Shown: piece by piece, positions 56,728 through 64,000 of the stretch
Numbering within the stretch: the first letter of the stretch is position 1
How the letters are laid out: every line of letters begins with the position of its first letter
Origin: Clostridium sp. JN-1
GTDB lineage: Bacteria; Bacillota; Clostridia; Clostridiales; Clostridiaceae
DNA length: 64,000 nt
Assembly: GCF_003718715.1 (NCBI RefSeq)
Contig: NZ_CP033465.1
Span: 2,728,001 to 2,792,000, forward strand
Direction: 5' to 3'
The notes under the pieces: generated by a model
The model's database searches: none
Told to the model about the DNA's origin: nothing
The model's input: only the letters and a program-made list of their open reading frames with translations
Position numbers and translations under genes: made by a program

Positions 56728-57327
56728 ATGAATAAATTAATTATAGATTCTTCATCAAAAAATTCAGTTGCAACTTTAAGGGATGCTTTAAGTAAAGAGG
56801 TATATCCCGTATTAAAGTCTGGAAGAACATTAGTGATATTATGTATTGGTACAGATAGATCTACAGGCGATAGTTTAGGCCCGCTGGTAGGACATAAATT
56901 AAAATTTTTAATACGAAATAAAGTTTGTTTATACGGAAATTTAGAGAAACCAATTCATGCAAAAAACTTAGAGAAAACACTTAAAGAAATTAAAGATAAG
57001 TTTGTAAATCCATATATAATTGCAATAGATGCTTGTTTAGGTAGTATACAAAATGTAGGGAAAATAATTATAGAAAATAAACCTTTAAACCCAGGTTCTG
57101 CTGTTAATAAAAGCCTTCCAAAAGTAGGTGACTTAAGTATAACAGGTATCGTAAACATATCTGGTACAATGGAATTTATGGTACTACAAAATACAAGACT
57201 TTCTGTAGTAATGCAAATTGCAGAAGTAATATCTCGAGGAATATATCATTGTATTTTAAAAACTATTGGTGGAAAAAGTGCAAGTATTGAATTAGAAAAT
57301 AAATTTCTAACTAACATTAATGCTTAA
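56728..57327 (+). CDS. yyaC: spore protease YyaC-family protein
   Basis: A 199-residue protein related to the germination protease GPR fold (CIGTDRSTGDSLGPLVG, AIDACLGSIQNVG, NPGSAVNKSLPKVGDLSITGIVN). YyaC is a forespore-expressed protein of unknown substrate, conserved in spore formers. The ATG lies 10 nt after AGGAGG, which is the 3' arm of the preceding terminator hairpin. Convergent with ykuS. Confidence 0.92.
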   Translation: MNKLIIDSSSKNSVATLRDALSKEVYPVLKSGRTLVILCIGTDRSTGDSLGPLVGHKLKFLIRNKVCLYGNLEKPIHAKNLEKTLKEIKDKFVNPYIIAIDACLGSIQNVGKIIIENKPLNPGSAVNKSLPKVGDLSITGIVNISGTMEFMVLQNTRLSVVMQIAEVISRGIYHCILKTIGGKSASIELENKFLTNINA

Positions 57328-57338
57328 TAATAAATATA

Positions 57339-57593
57339 CTAAAATAAGCTATTATATGATCTATTATTAAGTATGTATTCTATATCATCTATAGATTTAT
57401 TACCATAGTCTATAATCAGGGCTCCATCTTTCTTTATATTGTTATTTATATTCAACCCTGATAAACCGCTGCTTTTTAAATTACATATTATTGCATCAAC
57501 TATAGAATTTTCGTTATCTTTTACTACAGTATATCCTTTTTTTAAAAGCTCTTGCTTTACATAATTTAATTCATTGGAAACATATACTTTCAT
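57339..57593 (-). CDS. YkuS-family protein (UPF0180)
   Basis: 84 residues with the family pattern KVYVSNELNYVKQELLKKGYTVV ... DAIICNLKSSGLSGLNI ... DGALIIDYGNKSIDDIEYIL. Small alpha/beta protein of unknown function, conserved in Firmicutes. SD AGAGGTG. The stop is only 11 bp from that of yyaC; no separate terminator is evident between them. Confidence 0.85.
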   Translation of the reverse strand: MKVYVSNELNYVKQELLKKGYTVVKDNENSIVDAIICNLKSSGLSGLNINNNIKKDGALIIDYGNKSIDDIEYILNNRSYNSLF

Positions 57594-57737
57594 ACATTAC
57601 ACCTCTTTGTAAGTTAATATTCCCTTATTATTTACTTTTATTCATATTTACTAGGCAAAATAAAGAGACTGCTGCATTAAGTAATTTATATACAACATAT
57701 TATATAAATTACTTCTAGTGCAATAGTCCCTTAAAAT

Positions 57738-58235
57738 TTAATTATTTATACAATTATTTAATACTTGTTTTTCTTCATCTGACAATTCATACCTAGACAT
57801 ACCTTTGTCTATTGGCTTAGCATATGAACTACTTTGGTTTCTTCCATATATACCCGTTATAATAACACCATCATTACTTTCGTCAAGAAGTGCTATTGAA
57901 AAACTCAAATCACTTCCAACATCCTCAAATGCTCTATACCTAACTACAGAACATTTCTGTATACATTTTTTAAATCTTGTATTTAAACTTTCATATAAAT
58001 CTTTCATATATTTATAATCTTCTTGTGTCTTATCTATTTTATTAAGATATGAGTTTACCAACTCCTCTAAATTCTTATTATCTACTCCTCTCATAAGTTT
58101 CTTATATTTCTTTTCTAATCTACTTAAAGACCTATTTGCAGATATAAGTAAAATAAATAATATTACAATTAATATTAAAAAGCCAAGTAAAATATATACT
58201 TGAAAATTGTTTATTAGCTGTATGATATTTTGCAT
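57738..58235 (-). CDS. DUF4446-family membrane-anchored protein
   Basis: 165 residues: one N-terminal membrane helix (IYLLGFLILIVILFILLI region, 12-31), a coiled-coil stretch (33-85) and the conserved C-terminal pattern CSVVRYRAFEDVGSDLSFSIALLDESNDGVIITGIYGRNQSSSYAKPI. The gene lies directly after parB in many clostridia. Function unknown. A parS site (58255-58270) separates it from parB. Confidence 0.88.
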   Translation of the reverse strand: MQNIIQLINNFQVYILLGFLILIVILFILLISANRSLSRLEKKYKKLMRGVDNKNLEELVNSYLNKIDKTQEDYKYMKDLYESLNTRFKKCIQKCSVVRYRAFEDVGSDLSFSIALLDESNDGVIITGIYGRNQSSSYAKPIDKGMSRYELSDEEKQVLNNCINN

Positions 58236-58254
58236 GTTTTTATCCCTCCGTCAA

Positions 58255-58270
58255 TGTTTCACGTGAAACA
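58255..58270. other. parS site 1
   Basis: TGTTTCACGTGAAACA, an exact match to the 16-bp ParB (Spo0J) binding consensus, in the gap between the DUF4446 gene and parB. Confidence 0.97.
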
Positions 58271-58301
58271 CATTTTAAACTAGTTTTATTTCTAACTTTA
58301 C

Positions 58302-59180
58302 TTATTGATTTAACTTTAATATATCAAGTATTCTCTGGAGATCTTGCTCTGAATAATATTCTATCTGTATTTTTCCCTTGTTCTTTTTATTTAATAAGGA
58401 AACTTTAGTACTAAACAAATTTTCAAGCTTATTTTTTATATCCAAATAATAGGGATTTAAAGTTTGTTCTTTTATATTAGTATCTTGATTGTCATTTTTA
58501 TTTGTGTTTATATTTTTTATAAATTTTTCAGTTTCTCTTACACTTAAATCTTTATCAATTATCACCTTAGCTAATTTACGCTGCAATTCTTTATCTTGTA
58601 ATCCTAATAATGCTCTTCCATGTCCCTCGGATATTAAACCATTATTTAAATACTCCTGTACTTTTTCATCTAGATTTAATAATCTCAAGCAATTAGTAAC
58701 AGCAGTACGTGATTTCCCTATTCTATTACTCAATTGTTCCTGCGTTAAATTAAAGTCATCAATTAATCTCTTATATGCTAGCGCTTCTTCTATTGGATTT
58801 AAATCCTGCCTTTGTATATTTTCAATTAATGATACTTCTAGTATATCTTTTTCAGTTAAATTCATTATAATTGCAGGAACCTTTTCCAAGTTTGCTAACT
58901 TTGCAGCTCGCCATCTTCTCTCTCCAGCTATTATATTATATGTTTGTCCATCTTTCTTTAATATTATTGGCTGAATTACTCCATGTTCTTTTATAGATTC
59001 AGAAAGCTGAGTTATCTTTTCTTCATTAAAATTTTTTCTAGGCTGATATTTATTAGCTTGTATCATATTTATATCTACCATTTTTATAATACCATTATCT
59101 TTTTGATCCATCTGATGTTCTACTTTTTCCTCGGGTATTAATGCACCTAACCCCTTACCTAGTCCAATTTTCCTACTCAA
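58302..59180 (-). CDS. parB: chromosome partitioning protein ParB (Spo0J)
   Basis: CTP-dependent clamp that loads at parS and spreads, directing origin segregation and SMC loading. 292 residues with SRKIGLGKGLGALIPE at the N-terminus, IQANKYQPRKNF, the CTP-binding GERRWRAAK box and ENIQRQDLNPIEEA, HTH (TQEQLSNRIGKSRTAVTNCLRLL) and C-terminal dimerisation domain. It overlaps parA by 8 bp, so both are translated together. Confidence 0.96.
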   Translation of the reverse strand: MSRKIGLGKGLGALIPEEKVEHQMDQKDNGIIKMVDINMIQANKYQPRKNFNEEKITQLSESIKEHGVIQPIILKKDGQTYNIIAGERRWRAAKLANLEKVPAIIMNLTEKDILEVSLIENIQRQDLNPIEEALAYKRLIDDFNLTQEQLSNRIGKSRTAVTNCLRLLNLDEKVQEYLNNGLISEGHGRALLGLQDKELQRKLAKVIIDKDLSVRETEKFIKNINTNKNDNQDTNIKEQTLNPYYLDIKNKLENLFSTKVSLLNKKNKGKIQIEYYSEQDLQRILDILKLNQ

Positions 59181-59967
59181 TTAATTTTTCACTCCTTTTT
59201 ATCTGAGACTGCCTACTTAAAAATTCTTTTGTTAAATTACTATATGCTTTAGCACCTCTGCATTTATCATCATATAAAACTATAGGCAGCCCAAAGCTAG
59301 GTGCTTCTGCTAGTCTTACGTTTCTAGGAATCAAAGTTTTATACACTTTATCCTTAAAATATTTTTTAACTTCTTTTAAAACATCACTTGATAATTTGGT
59401 TCTCCCATCATACATACTTACTACTACGCCTTCTACTTCAATATCTTGATTTAATGATCTTTTTATAAGTTGTATTGTATTAACTAGTTGTCCAACTCCC
59501 TCTAGTGCATAAAATTCACATTGTATAGGTATAAGAACACTATTTGAACATGTCAATGCATTAATAGTTAGTAATCCTAGAGAAGGAGGACAATCTATAA
59601 ATATAAAATCAAACTCTTGCTTTAAATTATTAATCTTTTTCTTTAATATAGATTCCCTTTCATTTTTATTTATAAGTTCAACTTCTGCACCTGCTAATTC
59701 CATATTAGAAGGTGCTGCATAAAAGTTATCTATAAGCTCGCATTTTCTTATAACGTCATCCAATTCTATATCTGAAGTCAATACATCATATATTGATTCC
59801 TCTATAGCTGCCTTATCAAAACCAAGCCCACTAGTAGTATTTCCCTGCGGATCAATATCTATATCAAGTACTTTATAACCTTGAATAGCTAAATATGAAC
59901 TTAAGTTAATACTAGTTGTAGTCTTTCCAACACCGCCTTTTTGATTAAATATAGATACTATTTTCAT
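59173..59967 (-). CDS. parA: chromosome partitioning ATPase ParA (Soj)
   Basis: Walker-type ATPase partner of ParB, also a regulator of DnaA. 264 residues with the deviant Walker A KGGVGKTT, switch I DIDPQGNTTSGLG and Walker B FIFIDCPPSLGLL. Two ATGs are possible; 59965-59967 (MKIVSIFNQKGG) is nine bases from AGGTG and fits the family, whereas 59973 is only three bases from it. Confidence 0.96.
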   Translation of the reverse strand: MKIVSIFNQKGGVGKTTTSINLSSYLAIQGYKVLDIDIDPQGNTTSGLGFDKAAIEESIYDVLTSDIELDDVIRKCELIDNFYAAPSNMELAGAEVELINKNERESILKKKINNLKQEFDFIFIDCPPSLGLLTINALTCSNSVLIPIQCEFYALEGVGQLVNTIQLIKRSLNQDIEVEGVVVSMYDGRTKLSSDVLKEVKKYFKDKVYKTLIPRNVRLAEAPSFGLPIVLYDDKCRGAKAYSNLTKEFLSRQSQIKRSEKLIE

Positions 59968-60183
59968 ACACATTTACACCTCTCATACAAAAGTAACAGA
60001 CATAAATATAATCCTTATCTCCAATATTTAAGTAAGTCATATATTACAAAGACGTACAATTAAATTTAATCATATATTTAATTATATATTTTTATATAAT
60101 ATATTAAAAGTATTTTTACAAAAATGTAATGTAAAATTAATTTTAATTTCTTGTACTATATTAAAGTTAATTCTATTTAAAAT

Positions 60184-60217
60184 AAAAGATAGAGTTGATT
60201 CTTCAACTCTATCTTTT
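60184..60217 (-). terminator. terminator downstream of noc
   Basis: Perfect 15-bp stem (60184-60198 / 60203-60217, AAAAGATAGAGTTGA) with flanking T/A tracts; follows parS site 2. The remaining 59974-60183 has no gene and must hold the parA promoter. Confidence 0.88.
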
Positions 60218-60221
60218 AATA

Positions 60222-60237
60222 TGTTTCACGTGAAACA
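60222..60237. other. parS site 2
   Basis: TGTTTCACGTGAAACA again, an exact match, 7 bp after the noc stop codon. Confidence 0.97.
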
Positions 60238-60244
60238 TATTATA

Positions 60245-61090
60245 TTATTTTTTAGGAATCGTTATTGTTATTTCTATTTTATCATCTAAATCTTTAGAAT
60301 TATATTGTGCGTTAAGTCCATATTTATCAAATACTTGTCTAACCGTATTAATATAAACTCTAGGAGAAAATATTCCCTTTATCTTTTTATTAACTTTTTT
60401 CTCTTTACCTTTAATGCTTTCCTCTAATTCCTTATTTATCAGCTCTTCAGTCTTTTTTACATTCAAGGATTTTTTTATAACTAAATTAAGTACTTTTTTC
60501 TGTAACTCAACAGTTGGAAGTTTTAGCAGTGCTCTAGCATGTCTTTCTGTTAAATTATTTTCTAAGAGCATATCCCTAATTTCCTGTGTCAACCTTAATA
60601 TTCTAATTTTATTTGCAATAGTGGATTGTTTTTTGCCTATTATCTGTGCAAGTTTTTCCTGCGTATAAGAATATTCTTTTATAAGGTTATAGTAAGCTTC
60701 AGCTTCTTCTATAAAATTTAAATTTTCTCTTTGTAAATTTTCTAGAAGAGCAATAGCTGCTGAATCCTTATCACTTATATCCACTATTATAGTTGGCACT
60801 TCCTTTAACCCTGCCTTTTTAGCTGCTCTTAATCTTCTTTCACCTGACACCAATTCATATTTATCTTCGCCTATTTTTCTAACAGACAAAGGTTGAATTA
60901 TACCATAAGTTCTTATAGATTGAGCCAATTCATCTAAACTTTCTTCATCGAAGTATTTCCTTGGTTGATATACATTAGGCAAAATTAGATCTACAGGCAC
61001 ATAATTAATATTTTTTTGCATACTTAACTCATCCTTCTTGTAAATTCCTATTCTTAACACTTCTTCGCTATTTTTTAAATTCCTTCTCAA
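60245..61090 (-). CDS. noc: nucleoid occlusion protein (ParB-like)
   Basis: ParB paralogue that binds its own sites and keeps Z-ring assembly off the chromosome. 281 residues with the ParB-like motifs NVYQPRKYFDEES, SGERRLRAAK, ENLQRENLNFIEEAEAYY and HTH (YTQEKLAQIIGKKQSTIANKIRIL). Its position between parA and rsmG is that of noc. The listed start is a TTG; an ATG at 61019-61021 with AAGAAGG upstream gives a 258-residue alternative. The extra residues could be the membrane-binding amphipathic segment known from Noc. Confidence 0.9.
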   Translation of the reverse strand: MRRNLKNSEEVLRIGIYKKDELSMQKNINYVPVDLILPNVYQPRKYFDEESLDELAQSIRTYGIIQPLSVRKIGEDKYELVSGERRLRAAKKAGLKEVPTIIVDISDKDSAAIALLENLQRENLNFIEEAEAYYNLIKEYSYTQEKLAQIIGKKQSTIANKIRILRLTQEIRDMLLENNLTERHARALLKLPTVELQKKVLNLVIKKSLNVKKTEELINKELEESIKGKEKKVNKKIKGIFSPRVYINTVRQVFDKYGLNAQYNSKDLDDKIEITITIPKK

Positions 61091-61123
61091 GCATCTAAAT
61101 TTTCGTGTGACAAATTATAACAC

Positions 61124-61843
61124 TTATTTTAAAGGCTTTTTAGAAACTATCCCCGGCTTTCTTGGATATGTGTTATTTGTGTGCTTTAATTTTTTTATAA
61201 CTACAAGATTATGGTTTAAATCACTATCTTTTATATCAACTTCTATTATATCCTCTACCTTACATCCAAGAATAGAAATAGCATTTTGAGCTTCCTCAAT
61301 TTCATCTACTACAGCTGGTCCCTTCATTGCAATAAAATATCCACCAACTTTAACATAAGGAATACATAATTCACTTAATACTGTGAGATTAGCTACTGCA
61401 CGTGATACTACAGCATCTGCTTTTTCTCTATATTCTTGTTTTCTTGCATAATCTTCTGCTCTACCGTGAATGGTATTTATGTTAGTTAATTCAAGTTTAT
61501 CTATTACTGCATTTAAAAAATTTATTCTTTTATTTAAAGAATCTAATAATGTTATATTTAAATCATTTTTAACGATTTTCATAGGGATGCCGGGAAAGCC
61601 AGCACCAGTGCCTATATCAATAACATTTTTTGCTCCTTTTAACGGTATAAATTTAAATATATTTATGCAGTCAATAAAATGTTTTTTTATTATTTCATCT
61701 TCATCAGTAATAGCTGTTAAATTTATTTTCTTATTCCATTCAATTATCATATCTTTGTATTTAACAAATTTATCATAAGCTTTTTCATCAAAATTAATAT
61801 TTACATCATCGCAAGCATCTTTCATTATATCAAAATAATTCAT
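61124..61843 (-). CDS. rsmG: 16S rRNA (guanine-527-N7)-methyltransferase
   Basis: SAM-dependent methyltransferase of G527 in 16S rRNA (GidB). 239 residues with the SAM loop [17 protein letters not shown], the RAEDYAR motif, and [29 protein letters not shown]. Located between noc and mnmG in the usual order. Confidence 0.97.
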   Translation of the reverse strand: MNYFDIMKDACDDVNINFDEKAYDKFVKYKDMIIEWNKKINLTAITDEDEIIKKHFIDCINIFKFIPLKGAKNVIDIGTGAGFPGIPMKIVKNDLNITLLDSLNKRINFLNAVIDKLELTNINTIHGRAEDYARKQEYREKADAVVSRAVANLTVLSELCIPYVKVGGYFIAMKGPAVVDEIEEAQNAISILGCKVEDIIEVDIKDSDLNHNLVVIKKLKHTNNTYPRKPGIVSKKPLK

Positions 61844-61963
61844 ACCTACTTCTCCATTCTACTACTATTTTATAGAAATATACAACCTTTAAATTTAATT
61901 GCATTTACTAATAAGTTCTATATTAATTATTACAAAATCAAAGTTAAATTTCTATAGTAATTA

Positions 61964-63850
61964 CTATTTGTATTTTTCTTTTCTATATTCTTTTTCAAGA
62001 TATATTAAAAGTACCGATATATCTGCTGGAGAAACACCAGAAATTCTTGAAGCTTGCCCTATATTTATTGGTTTTATCTTTTTTAACTTTTGTATAGCTT
62101 CTATTCTTAAACCTTTTACAGTATCATAATTAATATCAACAGGTATCATCTTATCTTCAAATTTCTTAAACTGTTTTATCTGTTCTAATTGTTTATTTAT
62201 ATAACCCTCGTATTTCGAAATTATATTTACTTCTTCTTTAATATCATTACTTATACTTGGTCTATTTTTATCTAAAGGTTCTAATTTAAAGTAGTCCAGT
62301 TCAGGTCTTTTTATTAATTCATATAAAGTTGTAGTCTTTTTTAATTCAGATGAACCCAGGGATTCTAAAAACTCTACTACTTCCTTCTTTGGTGTAATAT
62401 TAACCCCTTTTATTCTGTTTATTTCCTCGTAAATAGAATTTTTTCTATCTAAAAACTTTTTATACCTCTCCTCAGTTACAAGTCCAGCCTTATATCCCAT
62501 TTCAGTTAACCTTAAATCAGCATTATCCTGTCTTAAAACTAATCTGTATTCTGAACGAGAAGTCATCATTCTGTATGGTTCTTCAGTACCCTTAGTAACT
62601 AAATCATCTATAAGTACCCCTATATATGCGTCTGACCTCTTTAAAATTAAAGGTTCCATTTTCTTAATTTTAAGTGCAGCATTTATACCTGCAATAATAC
62701 CTTGAGCAGCTGCTTCCTCATATCCTGAGCTGCCATTTACTTGTCCTGCTCCAAATAATCCTTCTATGTTTTTAAATTCTAATGAGAGTTTCAATTGCTG
62801 TGGATTTATGCAATCATACTCTATAGCATATGCTGTTCTTGTTATTTCAACATTTTCAAGCCCAATTATAGTTCTGTACATGGCAAGCTGCACTTCCTCT
62901 GGCAGTGAACTTGAAGCACCTCCGACATATAATTCTTCGGTATTTTCTCCTTCTGGTTCTATAAACAATTGATGCCTTTCTTTATCTGGGAACCTCATAA
63001 CCTTATCTTCAAGTGAAGGGCAGTACCTTGGTCCAACAGATTTTATACTGCCATTATATAAAGGTGATCTATCTATATTATCTCTAATTACTTTTAAAGT
63101 ATCTTCTGTTGTATAAGTAAGATAACAAGGAACTTGATCTCTATCTATATTATCGCTCATAAAAGAAAATGGAACTACTTCTTTATCTCCATTTTGAATT
63201 AACATTTTGGAAAAATCCACACTTCTTCTATTTATTCTAGCTGGTGTACCAGTTTTAAATCTTCTAAGTTCTACTCCTATATCTAAAAGACTTTGAGAAA
63301 GATCCTTTGCTGGAAATAATCCACTAGGACCGCCGCTATAGCTTACTTCTCCTATTACTATTTTCCCTTTTAAATATGTACCTGTTGCTAAAACAACAGC
63401 TTTAGTTTTAAAATATGCTCCATTTCTAGTTAAAATTCCACAAACTTTATTATTTTTTACATCAATTTTAGTAACTTCAATCTGTTTTAAATACAAATTA
63501 GCCTGCTTTTCTATAACATTTTTCATTCTTTCAGAATATCTTCTTTTATCAGCTTGAGCTCTAAGCGAATGAACTGCAGGACCTTTTGATGTATTTAACA
63601 TTCTAGATTGAATATATGTATGATCTATATTAACACCCATTTCACCACCTAAAGCATCTAGTTCTCTAACTAAATGTCCTTTAGCAGTACCTCCTACACT
63701 AGGATTACACGGCATTAAAGCTATGCTATCCAAATTCATTGTACATATTAAAGTTTTACATCCAATTCTAGCTGCTGCAAGGGCCGCTTCACAACCGGCA
63801 TGACCAGCACCAATAACAACTACATCGAATTCGCCGCCAAAGTATTCCAT
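61964..63850 (-). CDS. mnmG: tRNA uridine-5-carboxymethylaminomethyl modification enzyme MnmG
   Basis: FAD-containing subunit of the MnmEG complex that makes cmnm5U34 in tRNA. 628 residues with the Rossmann motif [40 protein letters not shown] and the two conserved redox Cys-containing segments ([21 protein letters not shown]). It is followed by the mnmE gene upstream (right) and rsmG downstream. Confidence 0.98.
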   Translation of the reverse strand: MEYFGGEFDVVVIGAGHAGCEAALAAARIGCKTLICTMNLDSIALMPCNPSVGGTAKGHLVRELDALGGEMGVNIDHTYIQSRMLNTSKGPAVHSLRAQADKRRYSERMKNVIEKQANLYLKQIEVTKIDVKNNKVCGILTRNGAYFKTKAVVLATGTYLKGKIVIGEVSYSGGPSGLFPAKDLSQSLLDIGVELRRFKTGTPARINRRSVDFSKMLIQNGDKEVVPFSFMSDNIDRDQVPCYLTYTTEDTLKVIRDNIDRSPLYNGSIKSVGPRYCPSLEDKVMRFPDKERHQLFIEPEGENTEELYVGGASSSLPEEVQLAMYRTIIGLENVEITRTAYAIEYDCINPQQLKLSLEFKNIEGLFGAGQVNGSSGYEEAAAQGIIAGINAALKIKKMEPLILKRSDAYIGVLIDDLVTKGTEEPYRMMTSRSEYRLVLRQDNADLRLTEMGYKAGLVTEERYKKFLDRKNSIYEEINRIKGVNITPKKEVVEFLESLGSSELKKTTTLYELIKRPELDYFKLEPLDKNRPSISNDIKEEVNIISKYEGYINKQLEQIKQFKKFEDKMIPVDINYDTVKGLRIEAIQKLKKIKPINIGQASRISGVSPADISVLLIYLEKEYRKEKYK

Positions 63851-63860
63851 AAATATCTAC

Positions 63861-64000
63861 CTACTTTCCTAAACAAAATTGAGAAAATATTTTATTTATT
63901 ATATCTTCCTGTAAAGTATCTCCTACTATTTCTCCTAAGCTGCTCCAAGCATTTCTTATATCTATAGATGCTAAATCAATTGCTGAAGTATCTTTTAATG
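63861..64000 (-). CDS. mnmE: tRNA modification GTPase MnmE, C-terminal part (gene runs off the right edge)
   Basis: The last 46 codons of a minus-strand frame end at 63861-63863: [27 protein letters not shown] ... [15 protein letters not shown]. The FCLGK end is the C-terminal MnmE motif whose Cys takes part in the reaction. 10 bp separate it from mnmG. The rest of the gene lies outside the window. Confidence 0.95.
   Translation of the reverse strand, partial: LKDTSAIDLASIDIRNAWSSLGEIVGDTLQEDIINKIFSQFCLGK

Overview
The window looks like a stretch of an AT-rich, low-GC, spore-forming Firmicute chromosome, most probably Clostridium sensu stricto (species not determinable from the sequence alone). 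Supporting signs are the very AT-rich third positions, GGAGG-type ribosome binding sites, a GerABC germination operon, YyaC, a glmS ribozyme, FabK instead of FabI, a FabT-like regulator and the gene order rpsR-ssb-rpsF ... parB-parA-noc-rsmG-mnmG-mnmE. That order, with two consensus parS sites, places the right end of the window beside the replication origin.

Layout. 1-7.1 kb: end of a secreted DUF4434 protein, asnS, a TM1266-type small protein, a dimeric dUTPase, a small DMT transporter, a LysR regulator and an S8 protease. 7.1-18 kb: one long minus-strand type II fatty acid synthesis operon (FabK-like flavoprotein, FabT-like MarR, fabH, fabK, fabD, fabG, fabF, accB, fabZ, accC, accD, accA) behind one sigma-A promoter that carries overlapping TTTGAT/ATCAAA palindromes; no acpP lies in it. 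18-22 kb: a DnaD/DnaC-like pair, then eight tRNA genes made of a tandemly duplicated Glu-Val-Asp-Thr cassette, then the PPDK regulatory protein. 22-33 kb: flavoproteins, acyl-ACP thioesterase, purA, a degenerate histidine-kinase-like protein, a frameshifted DUF3006 gene and a gerA-gerB-gerC operon.

33-38 kb holds what I think is a coherent, little-described regulon: a TyrR-like sigma-54 activator between methionine gamma-lyase and an NhaC-family transporter. Both target genes have a -24/-12 promoter and, upstream, the same pair of TyrR-type boxes (TGTAAA-N6-TTTACA) two bases apart; the pair in front of megL lies in a perfect 60-bp palindrome. Next to it, 38.26-38.53 kb encodes an 89-residue glutaredoxin-like selenoprotein with an in-frame UGA (motif Cys-Sec-Pro-Asp-Cys). 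Its leader hairpin repeats ten bases of the Sec-codon region.

38.8-45 kb: glmS with its ribozyme, a nitroreductase, a tRNA-Thr, then a decayed, more GC-rich island of Crp/Fnr, 2-hydroxyacyl-CoA dehydratase, 4Fe-4S and activase fragments. 45-64 kb: small heat-shock protein with a CtsR box, dnaB, lonC, rplI, gdpP, DUF2232, the S18/SSB/S6 operon, MscS, DUF3343, AI-2E-family transporter, yyaC, and the origin-proximal chromosome segregation and tRNA-modification block.
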